Assembly: GCF_030682845.1 (NCBI RefSeq)
Contig: NZ_JAUXNK010000075.1
Location: forward strand, 68,234-132,233
DNA length: 64,000 bases
Origin: Methanolobus sp.
GTDB taxonomy: Archaea; Halobacteriota; Methanosarcinia; Methanosarcinales; Methanosarcinaceae
Direction of reading: 5' to 3'
Made by a program: the position numbers and the translations under genes. The notes below the pieces were generated by a model. That model searched no databases. It was not told where the DNA came from and saw only the letters and a list, made by a program, of their open reading frames with translations. Below, one piece after another: positions 55,681-64,000 of the stretch (positions are counted from its first letter, which is position 1; every line of letters begins with the position of its first letter).

Positions 55681-56718
55681 TTACTGGCAAAAACCTGCTA
55701 CGAGGGCTTCCAGTTGTATTCGCTCACTGGATGCGTCTGTCATACAGAGGTCGGCATCAGATATCTTTATTATCCAGCCCGCAATGGTCGCATCGCTCTC
55801 GTTGGAAGATGCTGCCATCGCATGTAACTGCAAGAGGATTTCCTGGCCCGACATGCCATCCTCCAGGATCAGATCGTCTATAGCCTTGCGGGCTTCGATG
55901 ATATCCTTTGCCACAGCTGCATGGAAAAGATGAGTGATGTTCTCTGACCTTTCCTTCAAAGTGCAGTCATATATTTCCTGTGCCCCGATACCGGAGCCCT
56001 GGGATTGCAGGGATGCCACCTGCATGGTATGAAGTGCTATGGCAACGTTCCCATTTGCGTGATAGCCAAGTGCATCAATCCCGTCATCTGATATTGGCAC
56101 ACCTTCGTTGTCTGCAACCTGTCTGATAAAAGCTGCAAGCTTGTCTACCGACACATGCCTGAAGAACAGCTGAAGGCCCCTTGATCTCAGAGGTGCTATA
56201 AGTTTTGAAGGCTGTGTCGTGGAAAGCACGAATCTGCATGTAGCTGTGTATTTTTCCATTATCCTTCTCAGGGCGTGTTGGGAATCTGAGTTGAAAGCTT
56301 CTGCATTATCAATGAATATTATCTTAAAGTCTGCATCGATAGGTCCCATACTGGCATACTCATTGATGATTTCCTTAAAAATAGCAATAACGCTCTTTGT
56401 TATCTTAGAAGGGTCGTCAGTGCCTATGATGCGCAAAAACCTTTTATCTCGCACAAGGTAGCGCTTGCCCTGTTCAAAAAAATCAGAGGCGTTGAAATAA
56501 GTGAAGTTGCGCTCATAGTCTTCACCATATATTTCGTGTGCCAGTGCAAAGGCGGCCGAGGATTTGCCTGTGTTCTCAGGTCCGTGGAAAACCATGTGAG
56601 GAAGATTCCTGGAACGGACCAGCCTGCGGATCATATCTATGGATTCCTCGTTACCCAATACTTCATCCAGATTCGAAGGCCTGTATTTTACCGTCCAGAG
56701 ATCTTTCATTTTCCTCAC
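55681..56718 (-). CDS. Replication factor C small-subunit paralogue with altered ATPase motifs
   Basis: A 345-residue clamp-loader protein. It starts like RFC small subunits (WTVKYRPSNLDEVLGNEE). Walker A is GPENTGKSS near residue 46. Walker B reads IFIDNAEAF, with Asn where the catalytic Glu of DEAD normally stands. Sensor 1 has Thr in LSTTQPSK, and the SRC motif is SRG, although its arginine remains. Methanosarcina has a second small subunit (RFC2) in its RFC complex, and this is a good candidate. ATP binding may remain while hydrolysis is lost or weak. It lies 22 bases after secD. Confidence 0.82.
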   Translation of the reverse strand: MRKMKDLWTVKYRPSNLDEVLGNEESIDMIRRLVRSRNLPHMVFHGPENTGKSSAAFALAHEIYGEDYERNFTYFNASDFFEQGKRYLVRDKRFLRIIGTDDPSKITKSVIAIFKEIINEYASMGPIDADFKIIFIDNAEAFNSDSQHALRRIMEKYTATCRFVLSTTQPSKLIAPLRSRGLQLFFRHVSVDKLAAFIRQVADNEGVPISDDGIDALGYHANGNVAIALHTMQVASLQSQGSGIGAQEIYDCTLKERSENITHLFHAAVAKDIIEARKAIDDLILEDGMSGQEILLQLHAMAASSNESDATIAGWIIKISDADLCMTDASSERIQLEALVAGFCQ

Positions 56719-56740
56719 CCGATTGTCTGTTTATTTTTGT

Positions 56741-58450
56741 TCACTCTGACTTACTGGCGGCTTTCTCAGCACTTGCCTCAAGCACGCTGTGGATGATCTT
56801 TGCATATACCGGCCTGGCTATCAGTATGCCTATAAGGACGCCTACGATAGTTGTTATTGCGAATCCCTTGAGGGCACCGAATCCCATTACTACCAGCGGG
56901 GACATTGCTATCACAGTTGTCGCAGCGGCAGCGAATATGATGGCGAATGCTTTTGTTATCCTGGCCAGATATACTTTTCTCGGAGGGAGCTTGCCTTCGT
57001 AAAGCACTTCATCTGTGATGATGACAAGGTGGTCTATACCAGTACCCATGACAGCTATGATACCCGCAATGCTTGGAAGGTCGAGCTGCCATCCGATGGC
57101 GCCGGCAAAACCAAGGATCATTATCACTTCACTGACAACTATTCCTATCATTGGCAGTAGTATCTCCGGCTTCCTGTACCTTCTGTAAACGACTGCTGCA
57201 ACTGCAAGCAGGGTCATCAGCCCGGCAAAGATGGCCTGGCTCCTGAACTGCTCACCCAGGGAGGCGTCCACCTGCCCTGAGCCTATTATCTCCACCTTAA
57301 CGGGAAGCGCCCCGGCGCGCAGGTGTATCTGCAGTTGCTCAGCTTTTGCCCTGCTCTCCTCATCTCCTCCGGTGGATGCCTGCCAGGAGTATATCGGATA
57401 CTGGGATAGTGTTGCTGCCGCAGAAGAGCTTAGAGGTGCACTGTATACCTCGTTCTCATCGAGGTACATTATCAGGTTATGTGACATGGGGTCAGTTGTT
57501 GCCCCCGTTTCAATGGCTGCTCTCTGCAGTGCAAGTGCTCCGGCATCGGTCAGGGTGAATGGGGTGTACCATTGCCCGTCCCTGTCATTATACCCTGCTA
57601 TTCCGACACTCTGGATCTCATCACCATAGAGCACATGCCTGCTGGCATTGCCCTGTGTCGCTATTCTTATTTCGAATTTTCCTGGTTTTGATGCGATATC
57701 CTGAGCAGTGGCAAGGTCCATTCCCGCAAAATCAATAAGGATGTAATCATCACCTACCACTCTCACGGGTATGTCCTTGAGTCCGAGGGTGTTCAGTTTC
57801 TCACTCAGTATGTCCTTTGTCAGGTCTCTTGTTTCTTCCCTTACACCTTCACGGTAGATGGGCGTACCATCACTGCCGCGGACTATGTACCCGCCAACAT
57901 TGGACATGATCCTTTCCAGGTCTTCCTGGGATACAGGAGTCCTTATCTCATATTCAATGCTGCCTGAATCGGTCCTTTCGGGAATGACTTCTGCTTTGAG
58001 GGTATCGCTGAGGTAAGATGTGATAAGTGTTGATTTGGATGTGTAGAATACAACTTCTGTTACGTTATTCTCCCTGGTAACAGTTGACTGCCCCAATCCT
58101 AGCTGGTCCATCCTGGCAGTGGTAAGCTGTTCGGTAGTTGTAAAGGTGACAACAAGCTGTTCGTTATCCGTGTTAACATTCACGATATTGATACTATCGC
58201 CAATCTCATTCCTGAGTACTGCGCCAGACAGTGCTTCGGCATCAGCGTCAAGCTGCGCCGTGGCTCCCTGAAGCTTGACCTGCAGCCACGAACCTCCTTC
58301 AAGGTCAAGTCCGTAATTGAGCCCGGTAGTGAAACCTTCCTCAGAAGAGTATCCTGGCTGGATGAAGATGATCGAGGCAAATATGGCAATTATGAAAACT
58401 ATTACCCTGAAGTCCCTGAAGAGACTTTGCTGTTCTTCATCCTCTCTCAT
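56741..58450 (-). CDS. secD: Protein-export membrane protein SecD
   Basis: A 569-residue SecD with one N-terminal transmembrane helix (about residues 12-32), a large extracellular P1 domain and five C-terminal helices. The conserved end motif GTGIDHLVIITDEV matches the GVDANV region in fourth-helix context. With SecF it uses the proton or ion gradient to help pull exported proteins across the membrane. ATG 58450 overlaps the secF stop by four bases, so the pair is translationally coupled. Confidence 0.93.
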   Translation of the reverse strand: MREDEEQQSLFRDFRVIVFIIAIFASIIFIQPGYSSEEGFTTGLNYGLDLEGGSWLQVKLQGATAQLDADAEALSGAVLRNEIGDSINIVNVNTDNEQLVVTFTTTEQLTTARMDQLGLGQSTVTRENNVTEVVFYTSKSTLITSYLSDTLKAEVIPERTDSGSIEYEIRTPVSQEDLERIMSNVGGYIVRGSDGTPIYREGVREETRDLTKDILSEKLNTLGLKDIPVRVVGDDYILIDFAGMDLATAQDIASKPGKFEIRIATQGNASRHVLYGDEIQSVGIAGYNDRDGQWYTPFTLTDAGALALQRAAIETGATTDPMSHNLIMYLDENEVYSAPLSSSAAATLSQYPIYSWQASTGGDEESRAKAEQLQIHLRAGALPVKVEIIGSGQVDASLGEQFRSQAIFAGLMTLLAVAAVVYRRYRKPEILLPMIGIVVSEVIMILGFAGAIGWQLDLPSIAGIIAVMGTGIDHLVIITDEVLYEGKLPPRKVYLARITKAFAIIFAAAATTVIAMSPLVVMGFGALKGFAITTIVGVLIGILIARPVYAKIIHSVLEASAEKAASKSE

Positions 58451-59349
58451 GCTTTTCTCCTCCTCTGGCCTGAACCGGTTACATACCGTCTGAGGATCGA
58501 TGTGTTAAGCAGCCATGTGTTAGTCATGTCAGCTACCAGTCCGAATATCAGCACTATAGAGATATCTGACAACAGTGTTATCTGTGAAAAGGACGGGATG
58601 ACAACATATGAATATGTTGAGACCACGTACATCACAATAAGTGCTGAAAGTGTTGTTGTTGTCATTGTTATGCCTGTCTGCATTGCATTAGATATGTTCT
58701 CTTGGACCGTGCCACGCCTTTTAAGCACCCTTGTAGTGAGCAGGATGTTACTGTCCACTGAATAACCTATAAGCATCAGCAGGGCGGCAACCGTGCCGAG
58801 TGAAAGCTCGATACCTGCCACATTCATGAATGCGGCAGCTATCAGGATGTCTGACATGGCTGTGAACACTATGGTGCCGGATGGCACGAAGGTCTTGAAT
58901 ATCAGGAATATGACTGCAGCCATTCCTATGAATGAAAGGAGCACGGCTATAACTGCTTGTTTCTGAAGGCTTGCTCCATATACAGGTCCTATCTGTTTTA
59001 TCTCCACGCCCGTGTATGCAGATGTCACTTCCCTTGCTAACTGGCTCTGTTCTTCGTTGCTCATAGGCCCGAATTGCATCACAACGCGTGAACCCGTTTC
59101 GCGGGCATCGATGATGGGATAGCTGGAAAATTGATCCTCAAGCGACTCCGCACTCTGGGTGGTCGCTACTGAGACCAATGTTCCGCCCTTGAATTCCATT
59201 CCAAGTTGCACAGGTGAGCCCGTGCTTGCAAAAGTAATTCCCAGTATAATAACGGATACGAGGAAAAGGGCAAGGGGTATTGCTGCAAGCTGACGGTTAC
59301 TGTGGCTTTTAACAAATGAATCTAAACGTTCGGTTAAACCGAGTTCCAT
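58447..59349 (-). CDS. secF: Protein-export membrane protein SecF
   Basis: A 300-residue SecF with an N-terminal helix (residues 24-42), the extracellular P4-like part (GMEFKGGTLVSV near 54) and five C-terminal helices. The conserved GYSVDSNILLTTRVL matches the SecF family signature. It is the first gene of an operon with secD, an RFC-like gene and elp3. The promoter lies in the 104-base divergent region shared with the dCMP deaminase gene. Confidence 0.93.
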   Translation of the reverse strand: MELGLTERLDSFVKSHSNRQLAAIPLALFLVSVIILGITFASTGSPVQLGMEFKGGTLVSVATTQSAESLEDQFSSYPIIDARETGSRVVMQFGPMSNEEQSQLAREVTSAYTGVEIKQIGPVYGASLQKQAVIAVLLSFIGMAAVIFLIFKTFVPSGTIVFTAMSDILIAAAFMNVAGIELSLGTVAALLMLIGYSVDSNILLTTRVLKRRGTVQENISNAMQTGITMTTTTLSALIVMYVVSTYSYVVIPSFSQITLLSDISIVLIFGLVADMTNTWLLNTSILRRYVTGSGQRRRKA

Positions 59350-59420
59350 GTTTTATACTCCAAAAAACTTTTTTAGCTCTCTTGGTGCCAACAAAGTAGT
59401 TGCTATTCATACACTACAAC

Positions 59421-59427
59421 TTATATA
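59421..59427 (+). promoter_or_regulatory. TATA box of the dCMP deaminase gene; probable leaderless mRNA
   Basis: TTATATA is centred 30 bases before ATG 59454. Transcription should begin near 59446-59454. The upstream in-frame start at 59400 would lie before the promoter and is therefore rejected. Confidence 0.5.
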
Positions 59428-59453
59428 TACTACTTGCCATTTCTTCTAAACGA

Positions 59454-59903
59454 ATGACAGACAGACCAAGCGTTGATGAGTATTTTCTTGAGATTGCCAC
59501 TGTGGTTGCCAAGCGTTCCACCTGCCTTAGGAACAGGGTTGGCGCTGTTATTGCCAGAGATAAGAGAATATTGTCTACAGGTTACAATGGTGCCCCGCGT
59601 AATATGCAACATTGTCTTGATATCGGCTGCATAAGAGAACAGAACAATATCGCATCGGGCACCCGTCATGAGAAGTGCAGGGCCGTTCATGCAGAGCAGA
59701 ATGCCATACTTCAGGCGGCACTCCATGGTGTGAGTACTGATTCGGCGACAATTTACTGCACACACCAGCCCTGCATCCTGTGTGCCAAGATGATCATAAA
59801 CGCGAATATCAAAAGAGTGGTATATATCCAGCCCTATCCTGACACTGATGCACTAAGTTTCTTTGCAGATGCAGGTGTAGAGGTTGTCAGCATGCCCTTT
59901 TAG
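59454..59903 (+). CDS. dCMP deaminase-family protein
   Basis: A 149-residue cytidine/deoxycytidylate deaminase. The zinc and proton-shuttle motif is [11 protein letters not shown] near residue 79 (His and Glu), and the second motif is [11 protein letters not shown] (two Cys). It probably deaminates dCMP to dUMP for thymidylate synthesis. The start at 59454 follows from the TATA box. Its final TAG overlaps the stop of the convergent cofE gene by three bases. Confidence 0.88.
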   Translation: MTDRPSVDEYFLEIATVVAKRSTCLRNRVGAVIARDKRILSTGYNGAPRNMQHCLDIGCIREQNNIASGTRHEKCRAVHAEQNAILQAALHGVSTDSATIYCTHQPCILCAKMIINANIKRVVYIQPYPDTDALSFFADAGVEVVSMPF

Positions 59904-60655
59904 GCATGCCTGAGACTGAAAAGTCCTTTTCTGATAATATCCTGACTGTTGTCCCGATACATCTCTTTCACAGATGATTTGTCATCGGAGCGCAGTTCCA
60001 GACCTCTTAAGATGACCACCGGGTACCCTCCATCCCCTTCTCCCATGAGCAGGTTCGCTGCACCTGCTATCTCATCGGCGACTGACTCCTCTGTTATCTG
60101 AAGTATGTTCCCAAAAAGGTCCTTTTCCCCTTTCCAGTTCTTGATTGGATGGATATGATAGAGGCCAACCGCAACCCCGGTTTGTCCGATCTTGAATGCC
60201 CGACCGTTGGTATCGGTTATGATTACGCTGATCTTCCTGCCTGTGATATCCTCGATCCTTTTTCCCATATCCGCAGCACTTGCATCGGGATCCGTCGGGA
60301 GATCCACAAGGAATCCCTTGTCTACATTAGATGTGTCGATGCCTGCCTTTATGCACACATGCCCGTTATTTGTCTCCACCAGGAATATGGGTGACTCGAT
60401 CAATATGTCACGGCTCCTGTCAAGCACGGCCTGTATAAAGCGGGGGTCCGCCTGATGTTCCTGTGCTATCCTGCAAGCCTCATCGCCTGCTACTATGTCA
60501 TCTAGCCTGAACACCCTGCCTTCGGCTTTTGCTACTATTGTTGAAGCAATAATAATGATGTCTTTATCCCTGATCTCTGCATTCTGGCAGATAATAGATG
60601 CTATGTCATCTCCCGCTTTGATCAGCGGCACGTTCTCAACAGTAAATGCTTCCAT
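59900..60655 (-). CDS. cofE: Coenzyme F420-0:L-glutamate ligase
   Basis: A 251-residue CofE, which adds two glutamates to F420-0 using GTP to finish the methanogen electron carrier F420-2. Motifs include the N-terminal [27 protein letters not shown] near residue 40 and the metal-binding [19 protein letters not shown] segment. The start at 60655 (Met-Glu-Ala-Phe) gives the normal length; the frame extends to 60757 without conserved sequence. It converges on the dCMP deaminase gene. Confidence 0.9.
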   Translation of the reverse strand: MEAFTVENVPLIKAGDDIASIICQNAEIRDKDIIIIASTIVAKAEGRVFRLDDIVAGDEACRIAQEHQADPRFIQAVLDRSRDILIESPIFLVETNNGHVCIKAGIDTSNVDKGFLVDLPTDPDASAADMGKRIEDITGRKISVIITDTNGRAFKIGQTGVAVGLYHIHPIKNWKGEKDLFGNILQITEESVADEIAGAANLLMGEGDGGYPVVILRGLELRSDDKSSVKEMYRDNSQDIIRKGLFSLRHA

Positions 60656-60882
60656 CTTCACAGGATATTCCTCAGGGGAGTAACAGGAGTAGGCATAAAT
60701 AATAGTATCGTATAACAGGAAATCGCGGCGATGATGATAGTTACCCCCACTGAGCAAAGGATGATGATTACTCTAACTGATGCCGCGCTAAGACCGTATT
60801 TTTGAAGAAGGTGAAAACAGAAAGATGTCCACTTCCTTGTGGACATTCAGGGAACACTGCAAAATATATTGTGCTAGAGTAC

Positions 60883-61344
60883 TTATTCTATCATTATCTT
60901 ATGTTTTTCTTCCTCTTCTGCCTTGGGAAGTGTGATCGTGAGCACACCATCTTCCATCTTGGCAGTTGATCCCTGTTCGGTCACAGAAGCAGGCAGGCTT
61001 AAGGAACGGGCAAATCTTTTGAACGAGCGCTCCTTCATAAGGTAACCTTCTTTTTCTTCTTCGTTCTCTCTCTGGGTGTTTGCGCTGATCCAAAGCCTGT
61101 TCCCTTTGATGTCGATATTAACATCTTTCTTCTCGATGCCGGGAAGGTCTGTGGTGACGATTATATTGTTCTCCTTCTCTTTGATATCAGCAAGAGGATG
61201 GAATGTGTCAAGATCCATCCATCCTCCACCAGTCTCACTCTCCCCGAAAAGCTGGTTCAGACGGTCCTGCATACTTCTCATTTCTTCAAAGGGATCCATT
61301 CTGTCCACGGAAGAAGGATTCCATCTTGTAAGTCCAAATCTCAT
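60883..61344 (-). CDS. Small heat shock protein Hsp20
   Basis: A 153-residue alpha-crystallin-type chaperone. The N-terminal arm has RWNPSSVDRMDPFEEMRSMQ, the crystallin domain (about residues 50-140) includes VTTDLPGIEKKDVNIDIKGN and ERSFKRFARSLSLP, and the C-terminal anchor is followed by an acidic tail. Such proteins hold unfolded clients during heat or other stress. ATG 61344 is chosen because GGAG lies seven bases upstream; the frame opens at 61359. Confidence 0.92.
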   Translation of the reverse strand: MRFGLTRWNPSSVDRMDPFEEMRSMQDRLNQLFGESETGGGWMDLDTFHPLADIKEKENNIIVTTDLPGIEKKDVNIDIKGNRLWISANTQRENEEEKEGYLMKERSFKRFARSLSLPASVTEQGSTAKMEDGVLTITLPKAEEEEKHKIMIE

Positions 61345-61512
61345 TATGCCACTCCTCATTTCTAATTCATATAGTCACATGGAAGCACTTGCTTCAGGCG
61401 CCTCCACTATCTATATTTAAAGATGGTTCTATTTAAAGATGATTAAAGAAAAAAGTCAACCGGATTTGAATTTCGGAAGATTAAGCAGGGAGGAACTCAT
61501 CTCCCTTTCCAA

Positions 61513-62715
61513 TTATTGTTGACCGGATCTGATCAAAATCCCTACAAGGTCTGCTGCGTATACTGTACCAAAAGAGCCTTTCTTCACTGACTCCTCATCA
61601 AAGGCCTGAGCGTCATCCGGCTCATCTGCGGCAGTTGAATAGACTGCAAAGGGTATTGGCACTGAAGTGTGCGTTCTGCGTGCAACAGGAGTTGGATGAT
61701 CGGGCAGTACCATTATGGTGACAGCTTCACTATATTCCATGGCTGCTTTCAGGACTGTGCCGACGACCTTCTCGTCGAAGTCCTCTATAGCCTGGATCTT
61801 GGCTTTCAGGTTTCCCATGTGCCCTGCCTCGTCAGGCGCTTCGACATGCACGAATACGAAGTCATGGTCATCCAGGGCTTTCATTGCGTATTCACCCTTC
61901 CCCTTGTAATTAGTATCAAGATAACCTGTGGCCCCGGGGACCTTTATGACATCCAGCCCGGCATATATGCCGATGCCGTTCACCAGATCCACGGCCGATA
62001 TTATGGCTCCTTTAAGACCATAAAGTTCGCTGAAAAGCGGGAAAGCAGGTGCGAATCCCTGACCCCAGAGCCATATGGAGTTACCGGGGTTCTTGCCTTC
62101 ATTAATCCTTTTCTCATTGACCGGATGATTTTCCAGTATTGGCATCGAAGCTTCGATAAGCTCACTCAGCACTTCACTATCCTTTCCCACAGGCATGTGA
62201 AGAAGCCTCTCCTGATCTATAACGTCATGGGGAGGTGTGCATTTGGTTTCAGATCCAAGCGATCCCTTGCTCACCAGCAGATGGCGATAGCTGATTCCCG
62301 GATAGAAACTGAAAGTCGCGTTGCCCAGTTTCGCATCCACGGCCTCGATAAGCTCTTTCGCCTCGGCATTTGTGATATGCCCGGAGCTGTAATCTGCTAT
62401 AAGCCCGTCATTTATCGTAATAAGGTTACACCTGAAGGCCACATCATCTCCGGCTATCTTGATCCCCATGCTTGCGGCTTCAAGCGGTGCCCTGCCAGAG
62501 TAGTACTTCTTCGGGTCGTAACCTATAATGGACATGTTTGCAACATCGCTGCCTGGGTGCATGCCCTCAGGCACTGTCCGGGCAAGTCCTGCGCGTCCGT
62601 TCCTTGCTATATGATCCATGTTTGGTGTGTTGGCTTTCTGAAGGACTGTCTTTCCGCCAAGTTCCTCAAGGGGCTCATCAGCCATGCCGTCTCCGATAAG
62701 TACTACATATTTCAT
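61513..62715 (-). CDS. apgM: 2,3-bisphosphoglycerate-independent phosphoglycerate mutase, archaeal
   Basis: A 400-residue archaeal ApgM of the alkaline phosphatase superfamily, which interconverts 3- and 2-phosphoglycerate in glycolysis and gluconeogenesis. The N terminus [12 protein letters not shown] binds metal, the nucleophile serine lies in [14 protein letters not shown] near residue 55, and metal-binding histidines are seen in [10 protein letters not shown] and [17 protein letters not shown]. The length is standard. It appears to be transcribed alone. Confidence 0.94.
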   Translation of the reverse strand: MKYVVLIGDGMADEPLEELGGKTVLQKANTPNMDHIARNGRAGLARTVPEGMHPGSDVANMSIIGYDPKKYYSGRAPLEAASMGIKIAGDDVAFRCNLITINDGLIADYSSGHITNAEAKELIEAVDAKLGNATFSFYPGISYRHLLVSKGSLGSETKCTPPHDVIDQERLLHMPVGKDSEVLSELIEASMPILENHPVNEKRINEGKNPGNSIWLWGQGFAPAFPLFSELYGLKGAIISAVDLVNGIGIYAGLDVIKVPGATGYLDTNYKGKGEYAMKALDDHDFVFVHVEAPDEAGHMGNLKAKIQAIEDFDEKVVGTVLKAAMEYSEAVTIMVLPDHPTPVARRTHTSVPIPFAVYSTAADEPDDAQAFDEESVKKGSFGTVYAADLVGILIRSGQQ

Positions 62716-63081
62716 ATTTTAACCTCAGTAAGACTTCAATAAACAGGAATTAGTTAGTAACGTTCTCTCAAGTATGTTTACTTTGCCGTTGTTGTTCAGA
62801 TGGATGATAGACCCTGGAGAAATATCATACAAGGCAAATTGTCAGAAGAGATTGTATCCAGGCATTACGAGCTCTATAAAAGCAAGTATCAGTACGAATT
62901 TACCGCGAATTAAGGGGAGGACCATTTTCCTGACAGGAGTGCATTCCAATGTTATTCCCCTTGAGATATTGGTCCGAAGGTTCTTTAATCATTCTTTATC
63001 ATTTTTGGATACTCATAATCTTTATATCAGTCCGTATCTTTATACTGGCAAAAGCGGTATTGATCAAAACGTGGTTGAACT
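62716..63081. other. Intergenic region before the aspartokinase gene
   Basis: About 366 bases without a firmly supported gene. A 37-codon frame at 62800-62913 (starting MDDRPWRNIIQG) has protein-like composition but no ribosome-binding site. TATA-like runs near 63018-63028 and 63038-63046 probably serve the aspartokinase gene. Confidence 0.4.
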
Positions 63082-64000
63082 ATGAGAATCGTAATGAAAT
63101 TCGGCGGTACGTCGGTTGCCAACGGCGAAAAGATCCGTCATGTCGCAGAGCTCTTAAAGAGGTATCATCAGGGCGGTAATGAAGTTATAGCAGTGACCTC
63201 GGCGCTTAGCGGTGTCACAGATGGTCTGCTAAGCACAGCAAATGAGGTATCTCTTAGCGGAAAAGTCACACGTGTCAAGGAATTCATAGCCGACATAACT
63301 AAGAAACATTACGATGCTATCCATGCAGCGGTCGATGGTGAAGCTCTCCAGGCGGAGTGTATAGGATCACTTGACTGCCGGCTGGATGAGCTTGAAAAAG
63401 CCCTTATTGGCATATGCTATCTGGGTGAACTCACACCGCGTTCAATAGATTATATCTCATCTTATGGTGAGCGCCTTGCAGCTCCCATTGTCAGCGGTTC
63501 CATACGCTCCCTGGGAATCAGTTCCAGGTCGTTCACTGGTGGAGAGGCAGGCATAACCACGGACTCTAATTATGGTGATGCAAAGCCCCTTGAGCAAAGC
63601 TATTCCCAGGCAAACGAGAGGTTGTGTCCATTAGTGGCAGATTCGATACCAGTGGTGACCGGATTCATCGCCCAGAACAGCCAGGAGATAATCACTACTC
63701 TGGGACGCAGTGGCTCCGATTTCTCAGCATCCATCCTCGGCGCTGCAGTGAACGCAGACGAGATATGGCTCTGGAAGGAAGTTGGTGGGATCATGACAAC
63801 AGACCCCAAGATAGTGCCGGAAGCTCAGTCCATTCCCCGGATATCCTATATAGAGGCAATGGAACTCTCTTATTTCGGCGCAAAGGTCCTTCATCCCCGC
63901 ACAATAGAGCCTGCTATCAGGCACAGGATACCCGTGAGAGTAAAAAACACCTTCGATCCTGAGTTCGAAGGTACTCTCATCGTTGCTGAGCAGAATAAAA
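63082..64000 (+). CDS. Aspartokinase (partial, runs off the right edge)
   Basis: The frame from ATG 63082 stays open to the end of the window, giving 306 residues of an aspartate kinase that phosphorylates aspartate for the Lys/Thr/Met pathway and supplies aspartate semialdehyde. The N-terminal VMKFGGTSVANG is the family signature. Further conserved parts are SSYGERLAAPI near residue 130, TTLGRSGSDFSA near 205 and GIMTTDPKIVPEA near 235. The C-terminal ACT regulatory domains would lie beyond the edge. Confidence 0.93.
   Translation, partial: MRIVMKFGGTSVANGEKIRHVAELLKRYHQGGNEVIAVTSALSGVTDGLLSTANEVSLSGKVTRVKEFIADITKKHYDAIHAAVDGEALQAECIGSLDCRLDELEKALIGICYLGELTPRSIDYISSYGERLAAPIVSGSIRSLGISSRSFTGGEAGITTDSNYGDAKPLEQSYSQANERLCPLVADSIPVVTGFIAQNSQEIITTLGRSGSDFSASILGAAVNADEIWLWKEVGGIMTTDPKIVPEAQSIPRISYIEAMELSYFGAKVLHPRTIEPAIRHRIPVRVKNTFDPEFEGTLIVAEQNK

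Noticed and set aside
61669-62742. 357-codon plus-strand frame opposite apgM
   Set aside because: apgM on the minus strand has complete motifs and normal length; the other frame has none.
62800-62913. 37-codon plus-strand frame starting MDDRPWRNIIQG
   Set aside because: Composition is protein-like but there is no Shine-Dalgarno or promoter; kept only as a remark in the intergenic entry.

Overview
The window is a 64 kb piece of chromosome from a methanogenic archaeon, most likely a member of the Methanosarcinaceae. This follows from established knowledge of the gene families seen here: an operon for coenzyme M synthesis through cysteate synthase and ComDE (the Methanosarcinales route), SepCysS for tRNA-dependent cysteine synthesis, CofE for coenzyme F420, a stand-alone NrpR-type domain protein, a PEF-CTERM surface protein, FilR1-type regulators and an archaeal Thg1. 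Genes are tightly packed, with many 1 to 4 base overlaps. Several genes (hpt, cysteate synthase, dCMP deaminase) have a TATA box 27 to 30 bases before the start codon, which suggests leaderless mRNAs.

Layout. 0-5 kb: an information-processing operon (hpt, dph2, a METTL5-like rRNA methyltransferase, exosome csl4, rpoL), then pscS. 5-7.8 kb: an MscS channel, tRNA-Gly(CCC), a FilR1 regulator and a decayed gene. 7.8-11.5 kb: a four-gene unit of MarR/GbsR-like regulator, secreted CARDB-like protein, FtsX/MacB-like permease and ABC ATPase. 11.6-19.6 kb: a YkgJ cysteine-cluster protein, two four-CBS proteins, a secreted seven-repeat beta-propeller, a family 6 DNA glycosylase, a second MscS channel and two membrane or surface proteins. 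19.7-24.4 kb: a gamma-carbonic-anhydrase-like protein, two tiny zinc-ribbon proteins, a RimK-like ligase, a frameshifted RibD/DHFR-family gene, a gene-poor stretch holding a TPR-gene fragment, and a second FilR1 regulator. 24.5-33.6 kb: TPR proteins, a phosphoribosyltransferase/hydrolase pair and a HAD phosphatase. 33.8-39.6 kb: the coenzyme M region. 39.6-50.9 kb: TyrRS, Thg1, malate dehydrogenase, an exonuclease with UvrC, cupin phosphoglucose isomerase, an NrpR-like protein, and a RecJ-like/Hjc-like nuclease pair. 51-64 kb: a membrane protein, a MinD-like ATPase with a winged-helix protein, the secF-secD-rfcS-like-elp3 operon, dCMP deaminase, cofE, hsp20, apgM and the start of an aspartokinase.

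Two observations stand out. (1) The secreted TPR protein at 28982-32176 has a signal peptide separated from its TPR body by one in-frame amber codon (TAG, 29081-29083), with no other stop in 3.2 kb. In this clade it is a candidate pyrrolysine-containing extracellular protein, although TAG also serves as an ordinary stop for at least eight genes here. (2) Between cysteate synthase and comDE lie three tightly coupled genes: an ABC-type ATPase, a G3E-family GTPase rich in CxxC motifs, and a 4Fe-4S protein. A convergent DUF39/ferredoxin metalloprotein follows. Together they look like a metal or Fe-S cofactor module tied to coenzyme M synthesis.

Less certain items are a Csl4 reading frame that runs far upstream with no usual start codon, an RFC small subunit with altered ATPase motifs, and decayed gene remnants at 7.4-7.8, 22.0-22.7 and 23.4 kb.
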